A stretch of DNA of 64,000 nt from NCBI RefSeq assembly GCF_020687545.1, contig NZ_JAJEQX010000014.1, positions 28,016 through 92,015 on the forward strand, given 5' to 3'. Of the stretch, positions 8,435 through 17,457 are shown one piece after another. The position numbers were made by a program, and so were the translations under genes. The notes under the pieces are model-generated. The model made no database searches. It was not told where the DNA came from and was given only the letters and a program-made list of their open reading frames with translations. This DNA comes from Ruminococcus turbiniformis (GTDB lineage: Bacteria > Bacillota > Clostridia > Lachnospirales > Lachnospiraceae). The stretch's first letter is position 1; each line of letters starts with the position of its first letter.

Positions 8435-11400
8435 TTATTCGAAACGGACAAATTTGTCCGCCCGTACAGTGCTGATGCAAACCGGCACTCCATCCTGTTG
8501 TGCCTCGATCATCTGATTGTTCCCTATATAGATCCCAACATGTCCCGATGTGCAGCAAATATCTCCCGGCTCAGGTGTATAGACGGTTGTCCCCTGTGCT
8601 GCCTGCTCTTCTGCCGTCCGTGGGATCGAAATACCTGCTGCCTGGTAGCAGTATTGTACCAAACCTGAGCAGTCAAATGAATCTGGTCCGGTTGCCCCAT
8701 ACACATAAGGCTTCCCGAGCTGCGCATAGGCTGTGTCTACGATCGCCTGGGCTGTCGTAGATGATGCCTCCGTCCCTTTATACATTTCATAAAAACTGTG
8801 GGCATAATTTATTCTTTCTTGCATAGCTGGAACTGATGCACGGGTAAATGTACGCTCAAAGATCTCCGTTGCAGTATCTATATCAGTCATTGCCTTAAAT
8901 TCTTCTACGGTTACAGGATCGGGCCACCATGTAACAGTGCCATTATCATAGGTATAAGTCCCATGCCCGGTATAAGTAGAAAACACCTGGGGCATTTCAA
9001 TGATAATGAAATCGAGCTGGCACTCCAGGTCTGTCCACTCCTTGCCCTGGGAATTTGCGTATTCTGACATTGTAAGCCACCGTCCCGTCCCAAGGTTATA
9101 ATTCTCCCACTGTGCAATTCCAGCAGCAGGGCCTGCGCCATTCCCTTGAATCCTTGTAGGATCCAAGCCTGATTCCCGCATAAGATTACCCATGATTGCT
9201 GCAGTAGATTCCTCCGAAAATCCGGCTGACCGGAAATAATTCCAAACCTGTTGTGATGTTTCTGTACCTGACAGTACGCCGAAATTATCCTGAAGCGAGC
9301 AGTTAAATAATTCATTGAAGTAGTAAGTCGTAAGTGTCACATCGGCATCCGTCACATTATAAGGCTCGCCGTTCTCATCTGTGTAGGTGTATACATGGGT
9401 AACAATGCTCGTTGTGTGTGAGCCGTTATATAGCCGGCGTATGTAATCGCGGACTTCATCTTCACCGGCGCTTTCAAGGTCGAAATCATAGTAGACAGTA
9501 GCCATGCACAATAGCTCTGCCGCATTGGTTGTCTGGTTGATCGGGTAGGACGGCTGGTTTTCTTCCAGGGCATAGACGTCAGCATCCTTTACGTCCTGGT
9601 ATGTAACCGTAACGTTCCGGTATCTGGAGCTTAAGCTTGCAATCTCCTGGTTCTGTTCCTCATAAGATTCTTCAATTTGGTTGATTGCAGCGTCTATGAT
9701 TGTTTCCTCATGCGCGGTAAAGTCAAACGCGGAAATGATCGCCATGATTGCCGCCATAATCAGGATGATAAGAAGGACGATTCCAACGACAACGGAGAGC
9801 CCGATCACAAGGAAACTGGATATGGTATAAACCGTAGTCATAACGACGCTGACGGCCCGCGCGATCACCGACCCTACTGCATTTGGGATCCGTAGTACTT
9901 TTCCGGCTACACGGATCGGCTTTTTCAGGAATGTCCGGTTCAGCCTTTCTGTGATGTTCCTTTTCAGGTTCTGGGTTGCCCGTTTCCTCCAGGCACGTAC
10001 TCCAAACGGGTCATGGCGGAACCGCTGGAAGCGGTCACGATGCCTGCTGTAGCCTTTGGAGAGCCGTTCTGCCCCGGTTTTTACGGTATCGGCAGTTTTC
10101 TTGGTGGTCTGGAACCCTTTGCCCTGCTTGATGCTATCCGGCAGGTGTTTCGCGGCTTTTCCGGCAGCCCATGCCGCAGCTTTCGCTCCCTGAAGGGCAG
10201 CGATCCTTGCCGTTTTCCCGACGGACCGGATTAGATAGAGCGCAGCACGCAAAGTTGCCTTGGACCGAAGCGCAATCTGATATGCAAGATAGAGGCCATA
10301 CCCTCCGTCAGTTTGGCGCAAATACCTTCCGATCCATCTCCTTCCTGCCATGGAAAATCCCCTGAGGCGTTTGTTCCTTCCTAAGAGGACCTGTGCATGC
10401 ATCCCGTCACGGTAAACCGTTTTTATCAGTTCCCTTAATTCTTCCGGGAGGTTTTTGTTGTCCCTGAGAAAACGCATCGCGTTATACAGCCCGACTTTCC
10501 CAGTCCCACGGATCACTGTACCATATTCTTTCTTTAAATACGCATTGATCCCTTGTTGTAACTGCAGGAGATCTTTCTTTTTCGTAATGCTCCAGTCAAT
10601 CCCGTATCTGGCCCGCATGGACTTTCCGCCTGCTTTTTCAAGGAAGTCATTATAGCGGTTGATGTTCCGGGTCAAGTTCTTTTCTAAAGAGTGCGCCAGT
10701 TGGATCCTTGCGTTGTCCGCAATTACAACTGAGGACGTGACCAATGTGTCATAAGTCAGTTCACCGCCCTTGCGGGCATCAGTCCCATAGGTTGTGATAT
10801 CAATCAGATACCGGATTGTAGATTTTACGGATAGCTTTTCCAGATCCGAAAACCGGAACATTTTTGTGCCATGGGAACGGAACTTCTGCATATCAAGTTT
10901 CCCGTCTGTAATGATCTCGTTTAACGCAGCATTCTCGCCATCCGCAGCCACCTCAGCCTCATTTTCCTGCTGCTGCATGGAATAGATGCTGAAAGCGGAA
11001 GCAGGCACAATCCTGTTTCCGTCCAGAGCCACCTTTTTTTTCCAGGCTTTTGGCCCCCCTGTAAAGCGGTTTGCTGCTTGCTCAAACTTTGTCTCCCTGG
11101 CATGCCCTTTCTGGAAATGGGTGCTCTCCTGTTCCCATGCATAGTTAGCATGTCCAGTGTCGTCCGGTAAATGCTGCCTGAATCCGGTATTTCTGCTTGA
11201 ATTCTCCAGATGTGAAATGTCAGTGTTCTTATCGGTTTTCCCGGATGTATTCTCTTTTGGCTGCCACGGATTGTTTCCATCAATAGTGGAATGTCCGGGC
11301 GCACTTCCGGAGGAGAAAGAAGGACTCCCATAATTCCCTTTCCCGCCGAGCCCCCGGCTTTTCGCTTCAAACATTTTCTGTGCGTCAAGCACATTTCTAT

Positions 11401-12253
11401 TGACTCCCAAAAAACCTGGCCCGGTCCGAAATTGCTCATGATTTTGGTCATGGCTGTTGTCTTTTTTTTCATGGAAAGATGGCCCATGTCCTGAATGTTG
11501 GCCATCAGGACTCTCCATGGTATGGGCCATTATATTATGATGATCTCCATTATCCCGCCCGTGATTAAGGTTTGTCTCTTTGTCCTGCTCCTTTTTCTGC
11601 GCAGACGATATATAATCGGGACGATAGCCGGAACTGTTATAAGGGCTGGATACGCTTTCCGGCGGTCTTCTACTTTGCGTAAGACTGCGATTCTTTCGTT
11701 CAAATTCCTGTTGTGCATCCAACACATTTTTATTCACTCCCGGAATGCCTGTATGCCCATCAAATGAGCCGGGACTGCTTTCATTTCCGGCCTTTTTATC
11801 GGCCATAAAATGTTGATAGCCTTTTTCTTCCTGACGTTTTGCCTGGGATGGGCTATCTACAGTTGCCGCTTGATGATCTTTTGAATTATGTATGGCTGCA
11901 TTTCCGGGCTTTTCCTGATCATTTTCCGTTTTCTGCCCGCTGTATCGATTCTCAGTTGTTCCCCAGGCATGCGCTGTACTTTTGCCATTTTCGGCCCTGT
12001 CTCTCGATCTTTGTTGTGGTTCTGAGTATGGCTCGGAATGGCCGGAACGGAAATGCTGTTTATTATCTGACTCCCCCGCTTCTGGATGATAGGGATATTC
12101 AGCCTTCCCAGAAGAAGAAAGGCTCTGCTGTTGGCCGGTTTGCTGCTTTCCGGAAGAGCTTCTGTTCTCCCCACGGGTCCGCGCCTTCTTAAGAAATATT
12201 TTTTGTTCATCCTGTAAATTTTTGTTTATAATTGGTTTCTTTTTTTTGTCCAC
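8435..12253 (-). CDS. VirB1-like bifunctional cell-wall hydrolase of the conjugation system
   Basis: 1272 residues, GTG start with AAGGAGG upstream. Residues 1-400 are low complexity, hydrophilic, and contain three copies of a short motif of the form VNKNVLDAQQEF (near 9, 173 and 283). Residues 440-800 are helical and basic. A strong membrane segment lies near 808-845 (VIGLSVVVGIVLLIILIMAA). Residues 1000-1145 form a phage-tail-lysozyme-like domain (GNLMRESGLDPTRIQGNG, GIAQWENY). Residues 1167-1272 are NlpC/P60 with catalytic Cys in FDCSGLVQYCY and His in TSGHVGIYIG. The two outer-face domains would cleave glycan and peptide to let the transfer channel through the wall. The cytoplasmic N-terminal half is unusually long for this class. 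It lies between VirD4 and parM. Confidence 0.85.
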   Translation of the reverse strand: MDKKKKPIINKNLQDEQKIFLKKARTRGENRSSSGKQQTGQQQSLSSSGKAEYPYHPEAGESDNKQHFRSGHSEPYSEPQQRSRDRAENGKSTAHAWGTTENRYSGQKTENDQEKPGNAAIHNSKDHQAATVDSPSQAKRQEEKGYQHFMADKKAGNESSPGSFDGHTGIPGVNKNVLDAQQEFERKNRSLTQSRRPPESVSSPYNSSGYRPDYISSAQKKEQDKETNLNHGRDNGDHHNIMAHTMESPDGQHSGHGPSFHEKKDNSHDQNHEQFRTGPGFLGVNRNVLDAQKMFEAKSRGLGGKGNYGSPSFSSGSAPGHSTIDGNNPWQPKENTSGKTDKNTDISHLENSSRNTGFRQHLPDDTGHANYAWEQESTHFQKGHARETKFEQAANRFTGGPKAWKKKVALDGNRIVPASAFSIYSMQQQENEAEVAADGENAALNEIITDGKLDMQKFRSHGTKMFRFSDLEKLSVKSTIRYLIDITTYGTDARKGGELTYDTLVTSSVVIADNARIQLAHSLEKNLTRNINRYNDFLEKAGGKSMRARYGIDWSITKKKDLLQLQQGINAYLKKEYGTVIRGTGKVGLYNAMRFLRDNKNLPEELRELIKTVYRDGMHAQVLLGRNKRLRGFSMAGRRWIGRYLRQTDGGYGLYLAYQIALRSKATLRAALYLIRSVGKTARIAALQGAKAAAWAAGKAAKHLPDSIKQGKGFQTTKKTADTVKTGAERLSKGYSRHRDRFQRFRHDPFGVRAWRKRATQNLKRNITERLNRTFLKKPIRVAGKVLRIPNAVGSVIARAVSVVMTTVYTISSFLVIGLSVVVGIVLLIILIMAAIMAIISAFDFTAHEETIIDAAINQIEESYEEQNQEIASLSSRYRNVTVTYQDVKDADVYALEENQPSYPINQTTNAAELLCMATVYYDFDLESAGEDEVRDYIRRLYNGSHTTSIVTHVYTYTDENGEPYNVTDADVTLTTYYFNELFNCSLQDNFGVLSGTETSQQVWNYFRSAGFSEESTAAIMGNLMRESGLDPTRIQGNGAGPAAGIAQWENYNLGTGRWLTMSEYANSQGKEWTDLECQLDFIIIEMPQVFSTYTGHGTYTYDNGTVTWWPDPVTVEEFKAMTDIDTATEIFERTFTRASVPAMQERINYAHSFYEMYKGTEASSTTAQAIVDTAYAQLGKPYVYGATGPDSFDCSGLVQYCYQAAGISIPRTAEEQAAQGTTVYTPEPGDICCTSGHVGIYIGNNQMIEAQQDGVPVCISTVRADKFVRFE

Positions 12254-12343
12254 GTAAAACGGTCCCTCCTTATCTTCTGGTCAACAGCAATTATTATTTC
12301 CTGCGGGCCACCGCTTTCAGAACCCGGTATATGGCATAAGCGG

Positions 12344-14605
12344 TTAACAAGCCATTGAATGGATCGCAGATATAAAAAGCTGATAAGATTTAGAGTTAAT
12401 GGTAAACATGAAATAATCTGCCCCATCCACCAGATTCAGGATATAATCATTGGACAGTTCTGCTTTATTCAGTCCAATTGCGGCACCTACCATTGTTTTC
12501 GCCCCGATATCTGAAAACAGGATTCCTTTTTCCTGTCCTGCGCTGATCATGGAAGTTTCAAGCAGCTCAGGCAGTGCTTTTGCCTGGATGCCCTTGATTG
12601 TGGCAACCGGGATCTCCTGCCCAGAAGACAGAATAAACTGCTCAACAATCGCATTAATGGTATCAATTTTCCCTCTGGCTAAGATCTCTGTATCCAGTAC
12701 CAAAGAATTGAATGCCTGGTTTTCGTCCCCATCCAGTTTCAGGTCATCCGTGCTTTGGCTTTCCGATACTTCTGTTTCTACATATTCCTGTATCTCTGCT
12801 TCTGCCTTCAGCAAAAAGTCCAGATTGATTTTTGTATTATCGAATGCCGGAATCTTTTTATAATAGAAGGCATTCTTTTCATCAGCGTCTGCTGTGGCTT
12901 GATACAATGGATGTTTCTCATAGATATATTTTTTGTCCATCACAGGTCGCATCCCCTGCATAAAGATAATCTCATCGGTAGAATCCATTCGGCCGATCTC
13001 ATCCGGGGTCATAACTTCACGTTTCGTCTGCTGGAAATTCCTGTTTGAGTTTCCACCCATCCTTCCGCCCCGGCTGATCCCTCTTGACCTTGTAGTGACT
13101 GTAGCTGTTCCTAACTTGTCAGAAAAATATTTTAGGGTATTTTGTTCCTGTCCCCCGAGGAAGATCAGTGTAGAACAGTTTGCAATTACCGTCCTCCAGT
13201 CATCTTTATACATCGCTTCTATCTGGGAAAGGTCCTGAAGGATTACTGTAGCTGAAATATTGTATTTACGCATGGTTGATAATCGGGATTGGAAATCAGG
13301 AATTTCACCCATATTTGGGAACTCGTCCATCATGCATCTTACATGATACTTCAGCCGTTCCGAACCGGTCGTTGCTTTTTGCTCCTCCCCTTTAAAATAC
13401 AGGGTTTCGAAAAGCTGTGAATAAAGCATTGCCGTTAAAAATGAATAAGTCCAGTCTGCCTGCGGCACAATAATAAACAGCGCTGTCTTCTCATCCCCCA
13501 GTTTGTCCAACTCCAATGTATCCGTTTTCGTAAGGTTTGCCAGCTGTGGTGTCATAAATGGCTGGAGTCTTGCAATACAGGAAATAATAATGCTTTTCAG
13601 TGTTTTCCCTGCGCCCTGCTTGAAAGAACTATAAAACTTCCATGCCAGTGAATCCCGGGGAGCCTCATCAAACATCTTATCAAGGGGTGATTTGGCAAAC
13701 GGATTAGCTTCATCGACAAGGGACATATTGATCATATTGACAATAGACGAAAAATTACGCCTGCTTGTGTCATGGTTAACCTCAATCAGGTAAAAAATAC
13801 AGGCTGAGTAGAGTAATTTTTCGGAATTGATCCAGAATTCATCCCCTTTGCTGTCCTTAATTGAAGTATTATTGATTAAACAGTCAATTACCATCCTTAC
13901 CCCGGCTTCATCGCGAATATAATTCAGGGGATTGTACTGGTTGGAATGCCCCATATCGGTAATATTAAATATTTTTATTTTATATCCATGCTCAGATAGG
14001 ACTTTCCCGAGTGATTGGATGATTTCGCCGGACGGATCGGTTATCACCCACGAACAATTGCTGAGATTTAAGATATTCGGCTTGACCACAAATCTTGTCT
14101 TTCCTGTTCCCGCGCCGCCGACGACTAAAACGTTGTTATTGAGACCACGCATCTTCCGGTCATTGACGGGCTTACGGAATGTTTTCCCCATGATCATGTT
14201 GGGAGAAGGCAGGTTTGGGTCCGATGGTTCCGGATCTACATAATTTTTATTGTATGCCTCAAGGTCATTTGTGGTCATAAATCCACCTGTCCCGGCGACT
14301 TCATCAAGCTTGTAGGTATAGTTCCTTGCATTTTCCAGGCTTACCATAAAATAGAAAATAATACCTACAACTACCCCTGAAGCAACCCCGCCGACAAAAA
14401 ACATAATGTTTACAGGCGGCAGTAGATGAAACGACAATATTTCACTAAGCGCCATGGAAAAAGAAGAGCCAAATTCTTCACCTGTGTCTGACATAATCGC
14501 GAAAGTGTATCCTCCGATATAGAAAGAGAGGATACTTACAACAACACTCATGTAGATTGTTATAAGTTTTGAATCTTCCTTCCGCTGCTGCTCTGTTACA
14601 GCCAT
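12344..14605 (-). CDS. VirD4/TraG-type coupling protein
   Basis: 753 residues from ATG 14605 (GGAGGT upstream). Two N-terminal membrane segments (to about residue 90) are followed by a TraG/VirD4 ATPase: Walker A VVGGAGTGKTRFVVKP near 163, the VITDPSGEI segment and Walker B MMDEFPNMGEIPDF near 425. Coupling proteins bring the relaxase-DNA complex to the secretion channel. The C-terminal 170 residues are acidic and presumably select substrate. It is followed by the cell-wall hydrolase and preceded by a candidate PcfB-like protein, the usual partners. A CCATATT box lies 53 bases upstream. Confidence 0.92.
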   Translation of the reverse strand: MAVTEQQRKEDSKLITIYMSVVVSILSFYIGGYTFAIMSDTGEEFGSSFSMALSEILSFHLLPPVNIMFFVGGVASGVVVGIIFYFMVSLENARNYTYKLDEVAGTGGFMTTNDLEAYNKNYVDPEPSDPNLPSPNMIMGKTFRKPVNDRKMRGLNNNVLVVGGAGTGKTRFVVKPNILNLSNCSWVITDPSGEIIQSLGKVLSEHGYKIKIFNITDMGHSNQYNPLNYIRDEAGVRMVIDCLINNTSIKDSKGDEFWINSEKLLYSACIFYLIEVNHDTSRRNFSSIVNMINMSLVDEANPFAKSPLDKMFDEAPRDSLAWKFYSSFKQGAGKTLKSIIISCIARLQPFMTPQLANLTKTDTLELDKLGDEKTALFIIVPQADWTYSFLTAMLYSQLFETLYFKGEEQKATTGSERLKYHVRCMMDEFPNMGEIPDFQSRLSTMRKYNISATVILQDLSQIEAMYKDDWRTVIANCSTLIFLGGQEQNTLKYFSDKLGTATVTTRSRGISRGGRMGGNSNRNFQQTKREVMTPDEIGRMDSTDEIIFMQGMRPVMDKKYIYEKHPLYQATADADEKNAFYYKKIPAFDNTKINLDFLLKAEAEIQEYVETEVSESQSTDDLKLDGDENQAFNSLVLDTEILARGKIDTINAIVEQFILSSGQEIPVATIKGIQAKALPELLETSMISAGQEKGILFSDIGAKTMVGAAIGLNKAELSNDYILNLVDGADYFMFTINSKSYQLFISAIHSMAC

Positions 14606-14657
14606 CTTGCTTACCTCCAATCAAGTATTTCCTGCTTGCCAGTTAATTTTGCCAGTT

Positions 14658-14664
14658 AATATGG
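14658..14664 (-). promoter_or_regulatory. CCATATT box before VirD4
   Basis: The box lies 53 bases before the coupling-protein start, in the 129-base gap after the 453-residue gene. The gap otherwise holds a short direct repeat, gccagttaat. Confidence 0.35.
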
Positions 14665-14734
14665 AACAAATGACAGCCTGAAACTCCCTAATGCATGCTT
14701 TCAGACTGCAAGCTTCCCCTTACCCGTTTCCGGT

Positions 14735-16096
14735 TCAGGCATTCGTTTCCCGGTCATCAGGGATCATATTTTCATTCCGGTCGTTCATAACTTCTACTGC
14801 AAGGTCGTCCCGTGAGAAGTCGCGGTCAATCTGTTCCACCATTTCCACATCGCCATCCATGATCGCATTCGCGAACTGCTCCTGGTTGAGATCGACCTGG
14901 ATAATCTCATCACGGAACCCACGGAAGATACTGCGTGCGTCATCGTATAGGATCGGGTCGTTCGTTTCCCTGAGTTCCTTCATGTCATGGACAGCATCGG
15001 AATTGATCTGTTCCAGGCTTTCAAATTCCTCCTTGCGCATTTCGTTGTTTGTATAAGCATAGGCATACACAATTTGTTCCGGATTTTCCTGTGCCAGCTT
15101 CCATTCATATAATTCTTTCTGGGCTTCCATTTTCTTGATTTCTTCCATTTCAGCCGGAGTTGGGGTTGGCCTGTCAGAAGACGAATCTTTTACAATTTCC
15201 TTTTTCCTCACAAAATCCGCTTCCTGGTATTCTTCAAATGCCTCTCCATCAAGTTCTTGCGGATTATCCATCATCCCAATATACAGGACGATCTTATTTT
15301 CCCGGTCCGGATCCGAATAGTCCAGTACGCTTTCTGCCCCTCCGTATTCATGGAAAGTGACTTTATCCGCAGACGCAATCATATAGTTCCCTTTCATGTC
15401 GCCAATATAGAATGGGACATTATCTTTCTTCCCCTGTACTGTATAAATTAAGGACCGTTTTTTGGACTCCTCATAATCAATCTGCTTTTTCAGCGCTTCA
15501 AACGCTTTCGGGTAAGTTTTCTGGATCGCAAGGGTCATTTTTGCATTTTCCATCACACTCCGGTCTGCTCTTGGATAGTACAGGCTGTATTTCTTGCCGG
15601 TTCCAGGTTCTATTGCAACAGATACGCCCTGTTGCTTTGCGTATTCCGCCAGGATTGTGCAGTCATATTTGTCAAGGGAACTGATCCTTTGCACACTGCC
15701 GTTTGCCTGTATGAAGACAACATCTTTCGCCTGGATCCCACCCCTGTTATGCTGGCATCTGTATTCATTGACGATCTTATTTACTTCCTGTGCGTCTTTA
15801 TCCGCATAAATAAAGATCTTGTTTCCTCCGCTTGTTACAAGTCCTGATTTGATATACTCGATTGCATTCTGCCGTAGCTTCCTTTCAATCTCCGGAGCTG
15901 CCTCCTTCGAACAGGTAATAAATTCACACCTCCCGCCTTTCTTGATATGCTCCAGCAGTTCGCTGTTGCTCCGGTCACGGGTCAGGTTGTTAACCAAACC
16001 ATAAAGTGTATCGGTAAGTGTTGATGATGCACGCAAAAACAAATCTGTCTGCTTAAAGAGCAGATTGACTGTCCTGTCAATATCCGATTGCAGCAT
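14735..16096 (-). CDS. hypothetical protein, possibly PcfB/DUF3801-like
   Basis: 453 residues, ATG start with GGAGGT upstream. The N-terminal 120 residues (LFKQTDLFLRASSTLTDTLY, then CEFITCSKEAAPEIERKLRQ and NKIFIYADKDAQEVNKIVNE) resemble the short alpha/beta unit of PcfB/DUF3801 proteins that sit next to VirD4 in Firmicute conjugation loci. The middle has a beta-rich section, and the C-terminal 180 residues are long acidic helices (PTPAEMEEIKKMEAQKELYE). PcfB-type proteins help recruit DNA to the coupling protein. The match is by pattern and by adjacency to VirD4 only, so the call is tentative. Confidence 0.45.
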   Translation of the reverse strand: MLQSDIDRTVNLLFKQTDLFLRASSTLTDTLYGLVNNLTRDRSNSELLEHIKKGGRCEFITCSKEAAPEIERKLRQNAIEYIKSGLVTSGGNKIFIYADKDAQEVNKIVNEYRCQHNRGGIQAKDVVFIQANGSVQRISSLDKYDCTILAEYAKQQGVSVAIEPGTGKKYSLYYPRADRSVMENAKMTLAIQKTYPKAFEALKKQIDYEESKKRSLIYTVQGKKDNVPFYIGDMKGNYMIASADKVTFHEYGGAESVLDYSDPDRENKIVLYIGMMDNPQELDGEAFEEYQEADFVRKKEIVKDSSSDRPTPTPAEMEEIKKMEAQKELYEWKLAQENPEQIVYAYAYTNNEMRKEEFESLEQINSDAVHDMKELRETNDPILYDDARSIFRGFRDEIIQVDLNQEQFANAIMDGDVEMVEQIDRDFSRDDLAVEVMNDRNENMIPDDRETNA

Positions 16097-16273
16097 AGTA
16101 GTAACCTCCTGTTTGAATTGGCGTTACGGGTGTTTCTTCCAACCGTGCCAAAGCTTCCTGTAAAAATAATGTGGGCAGTCTCTGTCTGCACCCTGGTCAT
16201 TTCGTAATATCTAATATGGTTAATTGCATAGCTTGAGGCTGCCTGCGCTACAATCTTCTCCTGACCGCGCGGC

Positions 16274-16285
16274 GGATCCGGATCC
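16274..16285. repeat. GGATCCGGATCC palindrome copy 2
   Basis: Intergenic, inside a longer palindromic context (gcggatccggatccgc), immediately beside the terminator after parB. Confidence 0.6.
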
Positions 16286-16287
16286 GC

Positions 16288-16330
16288 GAAAAAAGGGATG
16301 CCTCCCCTGTGAAAGAAAGGCATCCTTTTT
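16288..16330. terminator. bidirectional terminator between parB and the 453-residue gene
   Basis: GGATGCCT (16296-16303) pairs with AGGCATCC (16318-16325), with A-run on the left and T-run on the right, so it can act on both strands. It ends the parB transcript 85 bases after its stop. Confidence 0.8.
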
Positions 16331-16413
16331 GTGGATCTTTTTTCTGTATTTTTTCGTTTCTGCTTGATGGTCTGGGATTTTGGCTATCCCACTATTGTTG
16401 GTTCCTACTGCTG

Positions 16414-17340
16414 CTACTGGAAACATTCCGCAACTTCTTTGCAGGCATTGATCGCGTCCCATTCTTCCTGCGTGGGGTTATCTTTCGAAACAATCTTCCT
16501 GCACCATTCGATCACAACGTTAATCGTGTCACTCTCATCATCCCCTGGCTCATATGTATCAAACTGCTCCTTTATCGGTTCCTCTGCTTCATCTATAGAG
16601 GGCCCAGTTGCATAGCCAAGGTTATATTTGCTCATGATTTCGTCAATATCATCAAGCGCAATCTCCTCCTGGTGCGGTTTTGATGTTTTCGTAGATTCTG
16701 CAATTGCCTGCTTTACGGGGACATCATTTTTGATTTTCTGGATTGCTTTATTCTGTTCTTCTACTGGCAGTACGGCAAGCTTTGCGCCATCCTTCGGGCT
16801 GATCTCTGTGTTTGTAACCATTTCTTTTAACTCATTAGTCCCTTTTACAAAGACGGTCCGCCAGAAGCGGCTATAGCGCGGGGATAGTTTCAGATATTTC
16901 GAAATCTCATTAGCGAGCTGCCTTTGTTCTAATTCTCCGTTGTCTACCATGTGCATCAAAGTATTAATTACATCCGCACGGTGAATATTTTTTTCTTCGA
17001 TGCTCGATTCCCTTGCTTCCAGGTTCCCTGTATCGATACGCAGCTGCTGGATGTCAGTTGGCATTGTTGCATCACCGACGATGTGGCATGGGACCATGCC
17101 GTCAGGATATAATTCCCGGAAAGCTGATACCCTGCGCTGCCCGCTGATCAAGGTATAATACCCTTCATCTTCTGAACGGATGACTGCCACAGGGTCCTGG
17201 ATTCCAAACGTATGGATGCTGTCTTTTAAGTCCTGAAGATCTTCTTCTTTCCATTTGTTCAGTGGATTGTTCCGGATCCGGTCTACTGGAATCATGATAA
17301 AATCTTTACTGGTTTCCTGCTGTGCGTTTGTTTTACTCAT
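16414..17340 (-). CDS. parB: ParB-family partition/nucleoid protein
   Basis: 308 residues, ATG with GGAGGT upstream. The ParB N-terminal fold is clear: MIPVDRIRNNPLNKW, the loop IHTFGIQDPVAVIR and the CTP-binding box LISGQRRVSAFRELYP. A helical DNA-binding middle follows (RQLANEISKYLKLSPRYSRF), with a short acidic C-terminus. No ParA ATPase accompanies it here, so it may act as an orphan, work with a ParA outside the window, or regulate transcription. The 12-bp palindrome GGATCCGGATCC, one copy of which lies 130 bases downstream, is a possible but unproven binding site. Confidence 0.85.
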   Translation of the reverse strand: MSKTNAQQETSKDFIMIPVDRIRNNPLNKWKEEDLQDLKDSIHTFGIQDPVAVIRSEDEGYYTLISGQRRVSAFRELYPDGMVPCHIVGDATMPTDIQQLRIDTGNLEARESSIEEKNIHRADVINTLMHMVDNGELEQRQLANEISKYLKLSPRYSRFWRTVFVKGTNELKEMVTNTEISPKDGAKLAVLPVEEQNKAIQKIKNDVPVKQAIAESTKTSKPHQEEIALDDIDEIMSKYNLGYATGPSIDEAEEPIKEQFDTYEPGDDESDTINVVIEWCRKIVSKDNPTQEEWDAINACKEVAECFQ

Positions 17341-17380
17341 AATTTTACCTCCGATTTTTTTTCTGTTTTTTTGTGCTGCT

Positions 17381-17387
17381 AATATGA
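17381..17387 (-). promoter_or_regulatory. TCATATT box before parB
   Basis: The box lies 41 bases upstream of the parB start, followed by a T/A-rich stretch and GGAGGT. Confidence 0.4.
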
Positions 17388-17457
17388 CGAAATTTGATAT
17401 TTAGAATTCCTTTTCTTTAAAATTTAATAAAATTTTAATAAATGCAAAGGATAACGG

